From the NCBI RefSeq assembly GCF_002163875.1, contig NZ_CP019333.1:2658864-2722863 (forward strand): a stretch of DNA of 64,000 nt, given 5' to 3'. Position numbers and translations under genes: made by a program. Numbering within the stretch: the stretch's first letter is position 1; every line of letters starts with the position of its first letter. This DNA is from Gilvibacter sp. SZ-19 (lineage in GTDB: Bacteria > Bacteroidota > Bacteroidia > Flavobacteriales > Flavobacteriaceae). This document shows, piece by piece, positions 55,838 to 64,000 of this stretch. A model generated the notes under the pieces. The model saw nothing but the letters and a program-made list of their open reading frames with translations. It ran no database searches and was not told the DNA's origin.

Positions 55838-56506
55838 CTATCGGCTTTGATCTAAAAAGGCTTGTAATTTTTCTAAAAATTGCCCTACGTGATATCCATC
55901 CATAAGACCGTGGTGCACGTGCACTGCACAAGGCATTCTCATTTGGTCTGCTTCGGTGACCAATTTGCCAAAACTCACTTTAGGACAACTGTCTGGAAAA
56001 CTGAATGATCTGGCGTGAGAAAGACTGCTAAAATCGATCCATGGTAAAACGGAATAGTGGACAGAATCCAAACGCTTAGTGTCTTCGGTAATTCCCAAAC
56101 CGGCTCTATTAAGCGCTGCTTTACGTTCGGGTTCGGCAAGCTTAAGAAAGCTTTCAAAGTCTTTGGCAAAAGGCATATAAGTGAACACAAAGCTCTTGTC
56201 TGGTCTTAATTGAACCGCATTCAAGTGAATAGTTTCGAAAACTACCGGTTTACTATCTACGATTCTATAGCGAAAGGAATCTACCTCATTACTGGCCCAA
56301 GCGGCAGCGTAGAGATAATACATGGAAAGAGAATAAGCTTTGGCCTTACAATATTGATACGCTTTTCGCATATCCAGTTGCACCGTGAGCCCAAAGAATG
56401 GCTCCTCCATGGCACTGAAGAACTCGAAATGTTCTTTACGCGGCCATTTCTCTAGATCGAGTGCGCTGTATTTTGCCGATTCGCTCATAGGAACAAAAGT
56501 CGACAT
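55838..56506 (-). CDS. CatA-like (chloramphenicol acetyltransferase fold) acetyltransferase
   Basis: 222 residues, cytoplasmic. VHVHHGLMDGYHVGQF holds the HHxxxDG catalytic motif of the CAT/acyltransferase superfamily, and the N-terminal WPRKEHFEFFSAMEEPFFGLTVQ block is typical of CatA-type proteins. Chromosomal members like this often do not give chloramphenicol resistance; the acyl acceptor is unknown. Directly behind the AraC gene on the same strand (20 bases), so AraC may control it. Confidence 0.87.
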   Translation of the reverse strand: MSTFVPMSESAKYSALDLEKWPRKEHFEFFSAMEEPFFGLTVQLDMRKAYQYCKAKAYSLSMYYLYAAAWASNEVDSFRYRIVDSKPVVFETIHLNAVQLRPDKSFVFTYMPFAKDFESFLKLAEPERKAALNRAGLGITEDTKRLDSVHYSVLPWIDFSSLSHARSFSFPDSCPKVSFGKLVTEADQMRMPCAVHVHHGLMDGYHVGQFLEKLQAFLDQSR

Positions 56507-56526
56507 TTCAGGCCACTAAGACAAGT

Positions 56527-57402
56527 CTATTCCAGGACCTTTTGAATCTCGTTTCGGTACTGAGACGGACTTTTTCCGCTGAACTTTTTAAACAGTTTAT
56601 TAAAGTGGGAGAAGTTGTTAAATCCGCTATCGTAACAGATATCTGTGATACCCATAGGTTCTTCTGCCAATAGCCTAGAGGCGTGAACCAAGCGGTGCTC
56701 GTTTACAAACTGCGTAAAGGTCTTGCCGGTCTTCTTTTTAAAGAAACGACTAAAGGCCTGCTCTGTCATACTTACCATATTGGCTGCTTCTGCCAAAGGG
56801 ATATGACGGGTGTATTCTCGGTTCACAAAGTCGTATAAGAGTTCTAAACGGTTATTGTCTTGAGGTTTTGCCTCTATGATCACAGAATCTATATTTAGGA
56901 GTTTGTACTCATCGCTCAACGAGAGTTGCTCCAAAATGTTCAACAAGCCAGTGAGTCGGTTAAGTGGTGTCATCTGCGTTAAGGCAGACATCTGTTTCCC
57001 TATAACCTCTTTGGTCTCGCCGTAGAACACTATCCCTTGCTTTCCGCGTTTGAATAGTTTTTTGATCTGATTCATTTCTGGCTTTTCAAAGAATTCAGGG
57101 CCTAAAAAGTCTTCTTTGAATTGAATCACCACTTCTTCACTGTTTCCAGTTAAACGGTCAGTAAAGCCGAAGTGGGGGACATTGCTTCCAATTAATATCA
57201 GATCGCCTTCATTATAATAGGACAAGTGATTCCCAATATGGCGTTTCCCAGAGCCTTGGTCCACGTAGACCAATTCTATCTCGGGATGAAAATGCCAGGC
57301 GGCGCGGTCCTGTTTGCGCTGATCGGCAAAATTGGTCACGCTAAAAGAACTGCCCAGGGCGGGGGCAATGGCTTCAAGTAGGGGTTGTTTGCTCACTTTC
57401 AT
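56527..57402 (-). CDS. AraC-family regulator with cupin domain
   Basis: 291 residues from the ATG at 57402. A start at 57453 is rejected because a -7 box ends at 57459 and would put transcription start near it. The N-terminal cupin (WHFHPEIELVYVDQGSGKRHIG) senses a small ligand; the C-terminal pair of helix-turn-helix motifs (LAEAANMVSMTEQAFSRFFKKKTG and ITDICYDSGFNNFSHFNKLFKKFSG) binds DNA. Such regulators often govern sugar use or neighbouring genes. Confidence 0.88.
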   Translation of the reverse strand: MKVSKQPLLEAIAPALGSSFSVTNFADQRKQDRAAWHFHPEIELVYVDQGSGKRHIGNHLSYYNEGDLILIGSNVPHFGFTDRLTGNSEEVVIQFKEDFLGPEFFEKPEMNQIKKLFKRGKQGIVFYGETKEVIGKQMSALTQMTPLNRLTGLLNILEQLSLSDEYKLLNIDSVIIEAKPQDNNRLELLYDFVNREYTRHIPLAEAANMVSMTEQAFSRFFKKKTGKTFTQFVNEHRLVHASRLLAEEPMGITDICYDSGFNNFSHFNKLFKKFSGKSPSQYRNEIQKVLE

Positions 57403-57458
57403 GGTCGTGTCTTTATTCACACTAATAAGTTGGCATAAATCGTACCAAACCAACTATG

Positions 57459-57466
57459 CAAATTTA
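57459..57466 (-). promoter_or_regulatory. Promoter -7 box for the AraC gene
   Basis: TAAATTTG on the minus strand fits TAnnTTTG exactly; a TTG lies 24 bases upstream (57493-57491), one base more than usual. Transcription would start near 57453. Confidence 0.5.
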
Positions 57467-57748
57467 GCTAAAACATATGCTATTTTAACCCAATATTAAT
57501 GCATTACCATCTACAAGGTTAAAAATACACAGATAATGGGTATTTCCGTGGTAGTACAGCTGCTCATTATGTAAGACATTTGTAATGTTCAATTCTTAAA
57601 ACTACTTAGTTGTGAAATGAGCACAAACAAATTTAATTAGTAGCATATTTTCTCTACAATTAAATTTTTTGCGCGAAAGTGAAACGGTTGATCTATGCAA
57701 ACAATTTTTATTTGCTTGATTAACACAGAAATAAAAATTTTTAAAGAG

Positions 57749-58075
57749 ATGAAATTCAAGAATGTAATCGCAGCAGTAGCATTGACAGTTTCAATGGCTG
57801 CCACAGCAAACAACGAAAACCCTACAACGAATCCTGTTTCTATTCAAGAGGATGCCAATGTAGTACGCGTTTCTGTACTCAACACGACTCTAGACACCTT
57901 TAAGGTTTATGTATACAATAACAACGGAGAGCTTATTCATAAATCCTTTTTGGGTGATGCCGCTTCTATCGGACAACAATTTGACTTTAGCGACGCGCCA
58001 GCAGGCGAGTACACTTTCAAGCTAGTTGCCAAGAGCGGAAAGACCTACAGTTATTCGGTTAATGCCGGAGCCTAG
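57749..58075 (+). CDS. Small secreted beta-sandwich protein
   Basis: 108 residues from the ATG at 57749, preceded by AAAGAG. Signal peptide ends near AATANN. The rest (VYVYNNNGELIHKSFLGDAA, FDFSDAPAGEYTFKLVAKSG) resembles the small beta-sandwich of T9SS-type C-terminal domains or DUF3244-like proteins. Function unknown. It lies in a long AT-rich region and has its own terminator. Confidence 0.75.
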   Translation: MKFKNVIAAVALTVSMAATANNENPTTNPVSIQEDANVVRVSVLNTTLDTFKVYVYNNNGELIHKSFLGDAASIGQQFDFSDAPAGEYTFKLVAKSGKTYSYSVNAGA

Positions 58076-58113
58076 TTAGTTTACCTGCACTTAGGTACTG
58101 TTTATTTGGTTGT

Positions 58114-58142
58114 AAAAAGGGTAGCGAAAGCTGCCCTTTTTT
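58114..58142. terminator. Bidirectional terminator between the small secreted protein and the VOC gene
   Basis: Stem GGGTAGC / GCTGCCC (one G-U pair) with GAAA tetraloop, A-run before and T-run behind, so it can end transcription from both sides. Confidence 0.85.
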
Positions 58143-58145
58143 AGT

Positions 58146-58562
58146 TTATTGGCTGTAGAAATTGGAAGATGCAGCCTTTAGGGTTGTAAGTTCTACAGTA
58201 TGTCCGTCTGGGTCTTCGGTATAGATAGATAAGAAGTGGTGGTGATCCTTCAGCGTATAAGACAAACCTAAATTCTCATAATGAGCACGGGCAGCATCAA
58301 AAGCAGTGTTACTTACGCGAAACGCAAAGTGCTCTATCTTAATATGCTGTGATTCTTGTGGGCACGGAGCATCGCTAAGATCCGCAGGAAAAATCGCTAC
58401 TCCAGTCTGTCCGGCCAACATAAAGATCGGAAAAGCACCCCATTCTGGTACCTGTACACGTTTAAGCCCCAATACTTTGGCATACCATGCAATAGAAACT
58501 TCCATATCCCTTACATTAATGGCTACATGATCTAAATGCGCTATGTTGAACGGATGCGCCAT
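58146..58562 (-). CDS. VOC-family (glyoxalase-like) protein
   Basis: 138 residues, two beta-alpha-beta-beta-beta units: LDHVAINVRDMEVSIAWYAKVLGL and the second metal-side half IEHFAFRVSNTAFDAARAHYENLG ending in EDPDGHTVELT. Metal ligands His and Glu are in place. The reaction could be glyoxalase, dioxygenase or isomerase-like. It overlaps the M20 gene by one base, so it belongs to that operon. Confidence 0.88.
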   Translation of the reverse strand: MAHPFNIAHLDHVAINVRDMEVSIAWYAKVLGLKRVQVPEWGAFPIFMLAGQTGVAIFPADLSDAPCPQESQHIKIEHFAFRVSNTAFDAARAHYENLGLSYTLKDHHHFLSIYTEDPDGHTVELTTLKAASSNFYSQ

Positions 58563-60085
58563 TATTTTTCGAAAGGAGTTTCCAGTATGCTCAATATGAC
58601 TTTGATCCCGTCGCGAATATTCCCAATTCGTATGTTCTCATTCGGATTGTGCTGATTGTTGTCCATATTGACTAAGGGCACAATAATAGCCGGTATTTTC
58701 AAGGCATTAACCGCGGGTATGATAGGCACAGTTCCGCCCATAGTTCGCAAGCGCACTGGAGGTTTGCCAAAACTAGCTGTAATTGCTTCCGAGAGTTGTA
58801 ACCCGAATGGACTTTCCATGTCGGTTCTAAAAGCATTTACACCGGCATTGCCCTCAAAACTAACTATTTTGCTATAGGTTAATCGCTCTTCTCGGGTGGG
58901 CGCTCTTTCGATCAAGTAATACCCTTGGTTCTTAATATGAGCCTTTATCTTTTCAAGAGTAGTAGCTCCATCGGTTTCGGCCACCAATCGCACATCAAAG
59001 TGGGCTTTCGCCCATTCAGGTATAATGGTCTTTAAACCGGGACCTTTCCAGGAGGTTTCAATATGCCTGATGTTCAAGCTTGGGTACTGCATGGCGAGTT
59101 GATAAGTGGTCGCAACCTTTTCTGCCTCACTTAAGCCCAGCTTCTGAACAATTTCATTTTGATCGTCCGGCACGGCATTTAGTATGGCTTCTTCGGATGC
59201 GCTAAGGGCTATGCCGTCATAATAGCCCGCAATTAAAACCCGTCCGTCTGGAGCTTTCATGCTGGAAAGCAAATGACTCAAGGTAAAAACAGGGTTGGGA
59301 GCGACATTGCCGTAATGTCCGCTGTGCTGCGGCAATTCCGAACCATATGTGGTTAAACTAAACCGGGCAATACCTCGACAGCCAAAGGTCAAGGTCGGTT
59401 GATTACTGTTGTGGGCCGGGCCGTCTAGAATCAACATATAATCTGCGGCGTAGCGATCACTGTATTGCTCTAGGGTAGACAAAAAGGCCTCAGAGCCAGC
59501 TTCTTCTTGCAGGTCTAAGATCACTTTTAAATTGTGCTTGGGTTGCTGGCCAGAAGCTTTTAAAATATCCATGGCCGTGAGCAGCATACTTATGGGAGCT
59601 TTGTCATCTGCAGCAGCGCGACCAAAAATCCGCCAATCCATATCAATGGAGCCTTCTAGCTTTTCCCAAGGTAGTATATTCCAACTACCGTCTGGACTTT
59701 GTTCTTTGAGTACTGGAGTGAACGGGTCTGGCTGATCCCAATTAGCGGGATTAACCGCTTGTCCATCTAAATGCAAATAGTAGAGTAGGGTGGTCGCATT
59801 AGGGTCAACCTCATATGCTGCAAAAAATACCGGTAACCCATCCGATTTCAACAGTGATACCTTAAAACCGCGGGCTTTGAAATACTCCGTGGCTACACCC
59901 ACGTTGACCATCATGTCATTGGTATTGGCAGCAATATTCGGATATCCTACAAAATCTTTGTGAGTGCGCAGGGTTTGCTTTAAGCTTTTATCTATAGCCT
60001 CATCCCAATTGGACTGGGCCTGAATATTCAGACTACATAAACCGAGTATAACAAACGCAAAAATCTTAAACTGGCTGTGGTTCAT
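58562..60085 (-). CDS. Exported M20-family metallopeptidase
   Basis: 507 residues with signal peptide (FAFVILGLCSLNIQAQ). M20 blocks: YYLHLDGQAV (metal His/Asp), RAAADDKAP, LDLQEEAGS (catalytic Glu pair), ILDGPAHNS and the dimerisation insert around GPGLKTIIPEWAKAHFDVRL. It would act as an aminopeptidase or dipeptidase in the periplasm. It is one base behind the glycosidase gene and overlaps the VOC gene by one base. Confidence 0.9.
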   Translation of the reverse strand: MNHSQFKIFAFVILGLCSLNIQAQSNWDEAIDKSLKQTLRTHKDFVGYPNIAANTNDMMVNVGVATEYFKARGFKVSLLKSDGLPVFFAAYEVDPNATTLLYYLHLDGQAVNPANWDQPDPFTPVLKEQSPDGSWNILPWEKLEGSIDMDWRIFGRAAADDKAPISMLLTAMDILKASGQQPKHNLKVILDLQEEAGSEAFLSTLEQYSDRYAADYMLILDGPAHNSNQPTLTFGCRGIARFSLTTYGSELPQHSGHYGNVAPNPVFTLSHLLSSMKAPDGRVLIAGYYDGIALSASEEAILNAVPDDQNEIVQKLGLSEAEKVATTYQLAMQYPSLNIRHIETSWKGPGLKTIIPEWAKAHFDVRLVAETDGATTLEKIKAHIKNQGYYLIERAPTREERLTYSKIVSFEGNAGVNAFRTDMESPFGLQLSEAITASFGKPPVRLRTMGGTVPIIPAVNALKIPAIIVPLVNMDNNQHNPNENIRIGNIRDGIKVILSILETPFEK

Positions 60086-60086
60086 G

Positions 60087-62519
60087 CTATTTTTGGTTTA
60101 GTTTGAGTTCTAGTACTTTGCCTCTGGTGCTAAAACGGTCTGTATCACCTTCGGTCTCATTGGCTACTCCCTCGTTAAAGCTATAAATGATGGAATTGTC
60201 TAATGGCAGTTCTAAGCGAAGCTCCCACTGGTCTACTGTTTGGGTTACTCGAATTTGTTTTTCTCCGGATTCGGACTCCTCGAAATAAACCGAAATAGTA
60301 TTGTCTGCCACTTTCACATTTTCCAAACTGGCATTGTTCCAACTAGAAGGCATTTGCGGCCTGATGTAAACGATCTTCTTATGAGCCATGGGTTGAATAC
60401 CAAAGAATTGCTGCACAATAGGCACGCCATAGCCGTAAATGTTCCAAGCTTGCACGATCATCCCGTAATCTGGAGACACCTCGTACATAGAGCCTGGTAA
60501 GGCATAACTGAAACTGCGGGTCATCTTCTGCAAATAATTCAAAGCCTTATCTGGACGACCATAGTTGTTTTCTCCTACTATCTGAACCGCGGTAGGGAGA
60601 GTCATCACTGCTCCCGTATAGGAAAAGATCTCTGGCCCTTTAAAAGAACCGTCATCGCTACCGGCAGATTCATCTCGGTCTATCCCGGTCACGAACATAC
60701 CAAAGGGATTGGCATAGTTAGCACCCGTATCTAAAGCTTTCAAGGCCTTATCAGGATCGGCGATCTTCATTTCCATAGGCGTATTCACTACCCAATTGTG
60801 ATGCAGCACAAAAGGTCTGGGCGTGGCAGAAGGATTGGCTTTGATCTTTGCTCTTGTTGCTTTAAGCTCTTCTACAGCCCACGGCTTATCTAATGTATCG
60901 GCTCGAACAATAGCGTCTTCTATTAAGTGTAAGGCTTGCTGGTCTGTACCGATAAAGTCCGCAAAGGAATTGAATTCCTCGGACCAAAACTCCGCATTGA
61001 TCTTGGCGGCAATTTTAGCTGCAGTTTCTCGGTATTGCTGCTCCAGTTCGGATTTTCCTAATACTTCTGCCATAGCTGCAGCATCGGCAAAGGCGCGTTG
61101 GGTATAGGCGGCAACATCTATCATCTCGCTATCCAGCCCGTGGATCTCCATCATCCCAAATCCGTCCGGAAACAAATTCCCGTCCTTATCTTGAGCTTCC
61201 ATAAGCCATGACAGTCCTTTCTCAACAGTTGGAAAGTAGCGCTCTAAAAATGCTTTATCGCCGTTCCATTTGAATACTTCCCAGATCAGCGAGGCAAATT
61301 GCGGGGTTTCATTGATGTTTCCAGGATTGAACACCGCCCCATTGGTAGACATTTCGTGTATGATCTTGCCATTACCGTTCACGGCCTCAGAAACAGAATC
61401 TAATAGGGCTATGGTAGATTCCACAATATCGGTCTGCCCAATGGTCATATAGCCTTTAAGGGCGTATTCGCTGTCTACACCAAACCACCAAGGGTAGTCG
61501 GGTATTCCGGCGGTGATCCCGCGGCCAATGTGTGGTACATCGCGGATCAACCAGTCCGAATTGTATTTGAGCCATTCAAAGGCTTCTTCTATTTTCTTGT
61601 CAGGAATGTTTAGTTTACTTTGCTTCGCTAAGCTGGCTAAACGTGCTTTTTTAGCCTCGAGCATCTCTGGCCAATTTTCGCGTATGTCTTTATTTTCCGA
61701 ATAGCTAATTGCTCTAGATTCATAACTACCGCTAATGACCACTTGAAATTTTTTGGACTCGCCTGCGGGAATAAGCATATTAAAGCTTTGCAAGGCAGTA
61801 ATGCCGTTCCCCTTGTAGGGAGATTCAATGGTAGAGAAGTTGTTGGCATTTTCCGAATCGCGCATTATAGCCGCCAAGTTGGTACTTACTATACAGTGGT
61901 ATTCCATCTCACTGTCACGAAAATAAAGATGCCCGTCTTTATTCATAGTTACTAGGTCCTTGCCGTCCTTCATGTCTGTGCGTTCGCCAAGCCATGTAGG
62001 CATCAGGTCCGAGTAGACGTGTAAATTCAAACCAAAGGATTTGTCTTCTGTACTCTTGTTTTCCAGGGTATACCAAACCACCATTCCTTGTTTTCTGTCT
62101 GGAGCGAACTGGGTTCGTGTTATGTGCAGATCGGTATTGGCCACATTGCCATAATCGTGTGAATTTCCCCAAGGATAGTTCGTAAACTTATCCGCTTTGT
62201 CCAGTATAATAAGATCTCGCTCGGTTTTAAGGCTTAGACCAAATCCATCGAGCAGTTTTATGGGATGATTCCAAACCCCACCCATCTCTCCGCTGATGTG
62301 CCAGCCCAATTCTGGAAAACTACCGTCTTGGTGTCCGACCATATAGACGCGGTCTCCCGCAGTGACGAAGGGAGAGTCCAGGTATTCGGCTTTGCCGTCT
62401 AGTGCAACTTCTTGGTATGTGTTGGCCTCTTCTGTTTGGCTTTCAGATGCTTCTTTACAGGCATTTAGTGTGAGTAGACTCCATCCGCAGAGTGTGAGCA
62501 GCAAGTTGGATTTATTCAT
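60087..62519 (-). CDS. Lipoprotein glycosidase of the (alpha/alpha)6 type, debranching-enzyme-like
   Basis: 810 residues; lipobox TLNAC near residue 20, so periplasmic or surface. The C-terminal half is an (alpha/alpha)6 barrel resembling the glycogen-debranching/amylo-alpha-1,6-glucosidase and GH63-like groups: PHIGRGITAGIPDYPWWFGVDSEYALKGY, LIWEVFKWNGDKAFLERYFPTVEKGL and NLFPDGFGMMEIHGLDSEMID. The N-terminal part is a beta domain. The bond cut is not certain. It heads the operon with the M20 and VOC genes, an unusual mix of sugar and peptide breakdown. Confidence 0.75.
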   Translation of the reverse strand: MNKSNLLLTLCGWSLLTLNACKEASESQTEEANTYQEVALDGKAEYLDSPFVTAGDRVYMVGHQDGSFPELGWHISGEMGGVWNHPIKLLDGFGLSLKTERDLIILDKADKFTNYPWGNSHDYGNVANTDLHITRTQFAPDRKQGMVVWYTLENKSTEDKSFGLNLHVYSDLMPTWLGERTDMKDGKDLVTMNKDGHLYFRDSEMEYHCIVSTNLAAIMRDSENANNFSTIESPYKGNGITALQSFNMLIPAGESKKFQVVISGSYESRAISYSENKDIRENWPEMLEAKKARLASLAKQSKLNIPDKKIEEAFEWLKYNSDWLIRDVPHIGRGITAGIPDYPWWFGVDSEYALKGYMTIGQTDIVESTIALLDSVSEAVNGNGKIIHEMSTNGAVFNPGNINETPQFASLIWEVFKWNGDKAFLERYFPTVEKGLSWLMEAQDKDGNLFPDGFGMMEIHGLDSEMIDVAAYTQRAFADAAAMAEVLGKSELEQQYRETAAKIAAKINAEFWSEEFNSFADFIGTDQQALHLIEDAIVRADTLDKPWAVEELKATRAKIKANPSATPRPFVLHHNWVVNTPMEMKIADPDKALKALDTGANYANPFGMFVTGIDRDESAGSDDGSFKGPEIFSYTGAVMTLPTAVQIVGENNYGRPDKALNYLQKMTRSFSYALPGSMYEVSPDYGMIVQAWNIYGYGVPIVQQFFGIQPMAHKKIVYIRPQMPSSWNNASLENVKVADNTISVYFEESESGEKQIRVTQTVDQWELRLELPLDNSIIYSFNEGVANETEGDTDRFSTRGKVLELKLNQK

Positions 62520-62570
62520 GGAATTGAAAGTGTGTTGACCCCCAACAGGTCTGGTTTTTGAATCGAAACC

Positions 62571-62600
62571 CTAAGATAATTGGAAATGAGCGATCCGCAA
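62571..62600 (-). promoter_or_regulatory. Promoter for the glycosidase/M20/VOC operon
   Basis: On the minus strand TTG (62600-62598), 19 bases, then TATCTTAG (62578-62571), one base from the -7 consensus. Transcription would start about 46 bases before the ATG at 62519. Confidence 0.4.
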
Positions 62601-62613
62601 AATGGAGTTGCCC

Positions 62614-63417
62614 TTACTTGATCTGCCAATGGATATGATCGTCATGTCTTACGGCGTGGCAGCCTTGAAATCGAACCTTAGTGGCTCCATTGGTCAAGCG
62701 GTGTTTTAAATGAGGTTCTAGGAAGATCTTATCGGTCTTTGGGTTGCTGCTGAGCAGTTCCAACAAGCGCTTATTTAGGTTGGTGTCGAATGTAAGTTGT
62801 TTGTTCGGCTTACCAAAAGTTAGCCAAGCGGTCTTGTCGTAGAAACGGTGACCACCGTTTAGACAAACCTCGGTTTGGTTGAATTCCCCCAATTCCGGGG
62901 ATTCAAAAACGCCGTAGCCACTTCGTGACGGCTTTTTGGCAGTGATCCTTCCGAATTCATCCTTATAAAAGAAACTCAGATCTAACTTTTTGCCATCGGA
63001 ATGGCTTAAGTGGGGCAGTAAGGGAAACTTATCGATAAAAGGAAAGTTGGCGTCCAGATACACCACAACAAGCTTGGGGTCGGTCTTTTGTAATTGGGAG
63101 GCAAGTTGCTCGAGCTCTTGCTTGAGTTCAGGTGTTGCGTAATGCCTGTTGCATAAGCGATATACATAGCTTTGGGCGCGGATGTGATCGGTCTGCGGTA
63201 ATTCGACTCGTCCAAAATAGGCGGCCAAATAAGGAACTCCCCAAAGGGTTAAGACCAGATAAGCTCCGCAGAAAACAACAAGTCGTTTGAGAATACGTCT
63301 TTCACTAGGCCGATAGAATAGCAGCACAAGACCGTAGAGCAGACCTCCGATCTGTGTTAAGACGGTGAGTATGGCAATGATGGTTAGATGCGTTAGGAAT
63401 TTAATCGCAGTCTTCAT
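62614..63417 (-). CDS. LAS-type zinc peptidase, murein-endopeptidase-like
   Basis: 267 residues. Two membrane helices (about 8-32 and 44-66) anchor the protein, with the rest outside. LSHSDGKKLDLSF holds the His and Asp of the LAS zinc site, and CHAVRHDDHIHWQ the C-terminal His pair, as in M15/M74 peptidoglycan peptidases; it would cut wall cross-links. A hairpin covers its ribosome-binding region (63421-63440). Confidence 0.75.
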   Translation of the reverse strand: MKTAIKFLTHLTIIAILTVLTQIGGLLYGLVLLFYRPSERRILKRLVVFCGAYLVLTLWGVPYLAAYFGRVELPQTDHIRAQSYVYRLCNRHYATPELKQELEQLASQLQKTDPKLVVVYLDANFPFIDKFPLLPHLSHSDGKKLDLSFFYKDEFGRITAKKPSRSGYGVFESPELGEFNQTEVCLNGGHRFYDKTAWLTFGKPNKQLTFDTNLNKRLLELLSSNPKTDKIFLEPHLKHRLTNGATKVRFQGCHAVRHDDHIHWQIK

Positions 63418-63420
63418 AGC

Positions 63421-63440
63421 CCTTTTAAAACGCTAAAAGG
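63421..63440 (-). promoter_or_regulatory. Hairpin enclosing the ribosome-binding site of the LAS peptidase gene
   Basis: On the minus strand CCTTTTA-GCGTTT-TAAAAGG stands three bases before ATG 63417. The 3' arm carries the Shine-Dalgarno-like AAAAGG, so folding would hide it. Confidence 0.4.
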
Positions 63441-63473
63441 CTATTAAAAAGTATGGATGTAAGCGAAGTCTTA

Positions 63474-64000
63474 CTAGTTGCAGTTCGTGCTGTAACTGTC
63501 TTCCGGATCAATTTCCCAATCGGCAGGAATATTGCTTTGCTGACTACTGCTCACCTGTACGCAGGTCAAGGGGTTGTTCACTGCGTTCAAAATAGTGAGT
63601 GCAGCATTGGAAGAAACATCTAAGGCGGTTAGCTGATTGCCAGGCACTACCAATTGCTGTAGTGCAAAATTGTTACTTACGTTAATACTTTCTAACGCAT
63701 TGTCTATTAAACTGACCTTTTCCAGATCCGGTAGGGAAGTGATATTGATGCTACTAATCTGATTGAAATCGGCAAAAATGAATTTTAGTTTGCTGTTGGT
63801 GGCAATAGGCAAACTCTCCAATAAATTATCATTGATCCAAAGGTTTTCTAGGTTGACAAAATCTTCGATTCCACTGATATCGCTAATTCCCTGCTCATTG
63901 AGTACCAAGCTGGTCACGTTTTCTATATTGGCTGTTAGCACAAAGCCATCGACCTCATTGTCGAAATTCAAGGCTACCAAGGCGGCCTCAAAAGCCGGGT
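63474..64000 (-). CDS. Leucine-rich-repeat protein, C-terminal part
   Basis: The frame is open to the window edge, so the N-terminus is missing; the TTG at 63980 is not a start. About 175 residues of flavobacterial-type leucine-rich repeats spaced about 20-22 residues apart (FVNLENLWINDNLLESLP, LPDLEKVSLIDNALESIN, NFALQQLVVPGNQLTALD), ending in CVQVSSSQQSNIPADW and a final Cys. Such proteins are usually exported or on the surface. Function unknown. Confidence 0.85.
   Translation of the reverse strand, partial: PAFEAALVALNFDNEVDGFVLTANIENVTSLVLNEQGISDISGIEDFVNLENLWINDNLLESLPIATNSKLKFIFADFNQISSINITSLPDLEKVSLIDNALESINVSNNFALQQLVVPGNQLTALDVSSNAALTILNAVNNPLTCVQVSSSQQSNIPADWEIDPEDSYSTNCN

Overview
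The window looks like chromosomal DNA of a marine-type member of the Flavobacteriaceae (Bacteroidetes). The evidence is a T9SS type B sorting domain (gliding-associated C-terminus), many short lipoproteins with a LxAC box, promoter boxes of the Bacteroidetes form TAnnTTTG, HisKA_3 kinases paired with LuxR-type regulators, and a SusR/LacI-type maltose locus with GH65 and GH13 genes. I see no tRNA, rRNA, CRISPR array, insertion sequence or prophage. No genus can be assigned from what is visible.

Layout. 1-8554: maltose/starch locus: end of a sodium:solute symporter, LacI-family regulator, beta-phosphoglucomutase, GH65 maltose phosphorylase and two GH13 lipoproteins. 8663-15665: glycolysis: pfkA, gap, a BadF-type sugar kinase, then a four-gene signalling cassette (small protein, seven-helix protein, kinase, regulator) and pgi. 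15864-25985: outer-membrane phospholipase-like protein, YifB, an atypical HisRS, an aspartoacylase-like deacylase, a glutamate-cysteine-ligase/CBS gene broken by one stop codon, and an M16 protease. 26056-29589: an NRAMP-like transporter followed by pxpABC (5-oxoprolinase). 29586-33075: a muramidase and a second copy of the four-gene signalling cassette. 33047-41638: housekeeping genes (pseudouridine synthase, panB, sdaA, Crp-like, dehydrogenase, dnaK) and a secreted protein. 41824-50461: paiB, then the alpha-glucan operon GH31-glgB-mak-glgE on the minus strand. 50548-57402: small envelope and repair genes (DUF2147, SRAP, CIA30, T9SS adhesin-like protein, CatA-like, AraC). 57749-64000: a small secreted protein, a VOC/M20/debranching-like glycosidase operon, a LAS-type peptidase and a partial leucine-rich-repeat protein.

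How the parts fit. Three near-identical palindromes centred on AAAACGTTT lie before lacI (1104-1121), pfkA (8596-8615) and glgE (50512-50525). They suggest one LacI-type regulon joining extracellular maltodextrin cleavage, maltose phosphorolysis, upper glycolysis and alpha-glucan building from maltose-1-phosphate, over 49 kb.

The most likely undescribed system is the four-gene cassette found twice (11636-14060 and 30602-33075). Each has a small soluble protein of about 115 residues, a seven-helix membrane protein with no recognised domain, a kinase with one membrane helix and no sensor domain (His at residue 74 in both), and a NarL/LuxR-type regulator, all overlapping or nearly so. Second is the NRAMP-like protein of the pxp operon, which lacks the metal-binding DPGN and MPH motifs and may carry 5-oxoproline instead.
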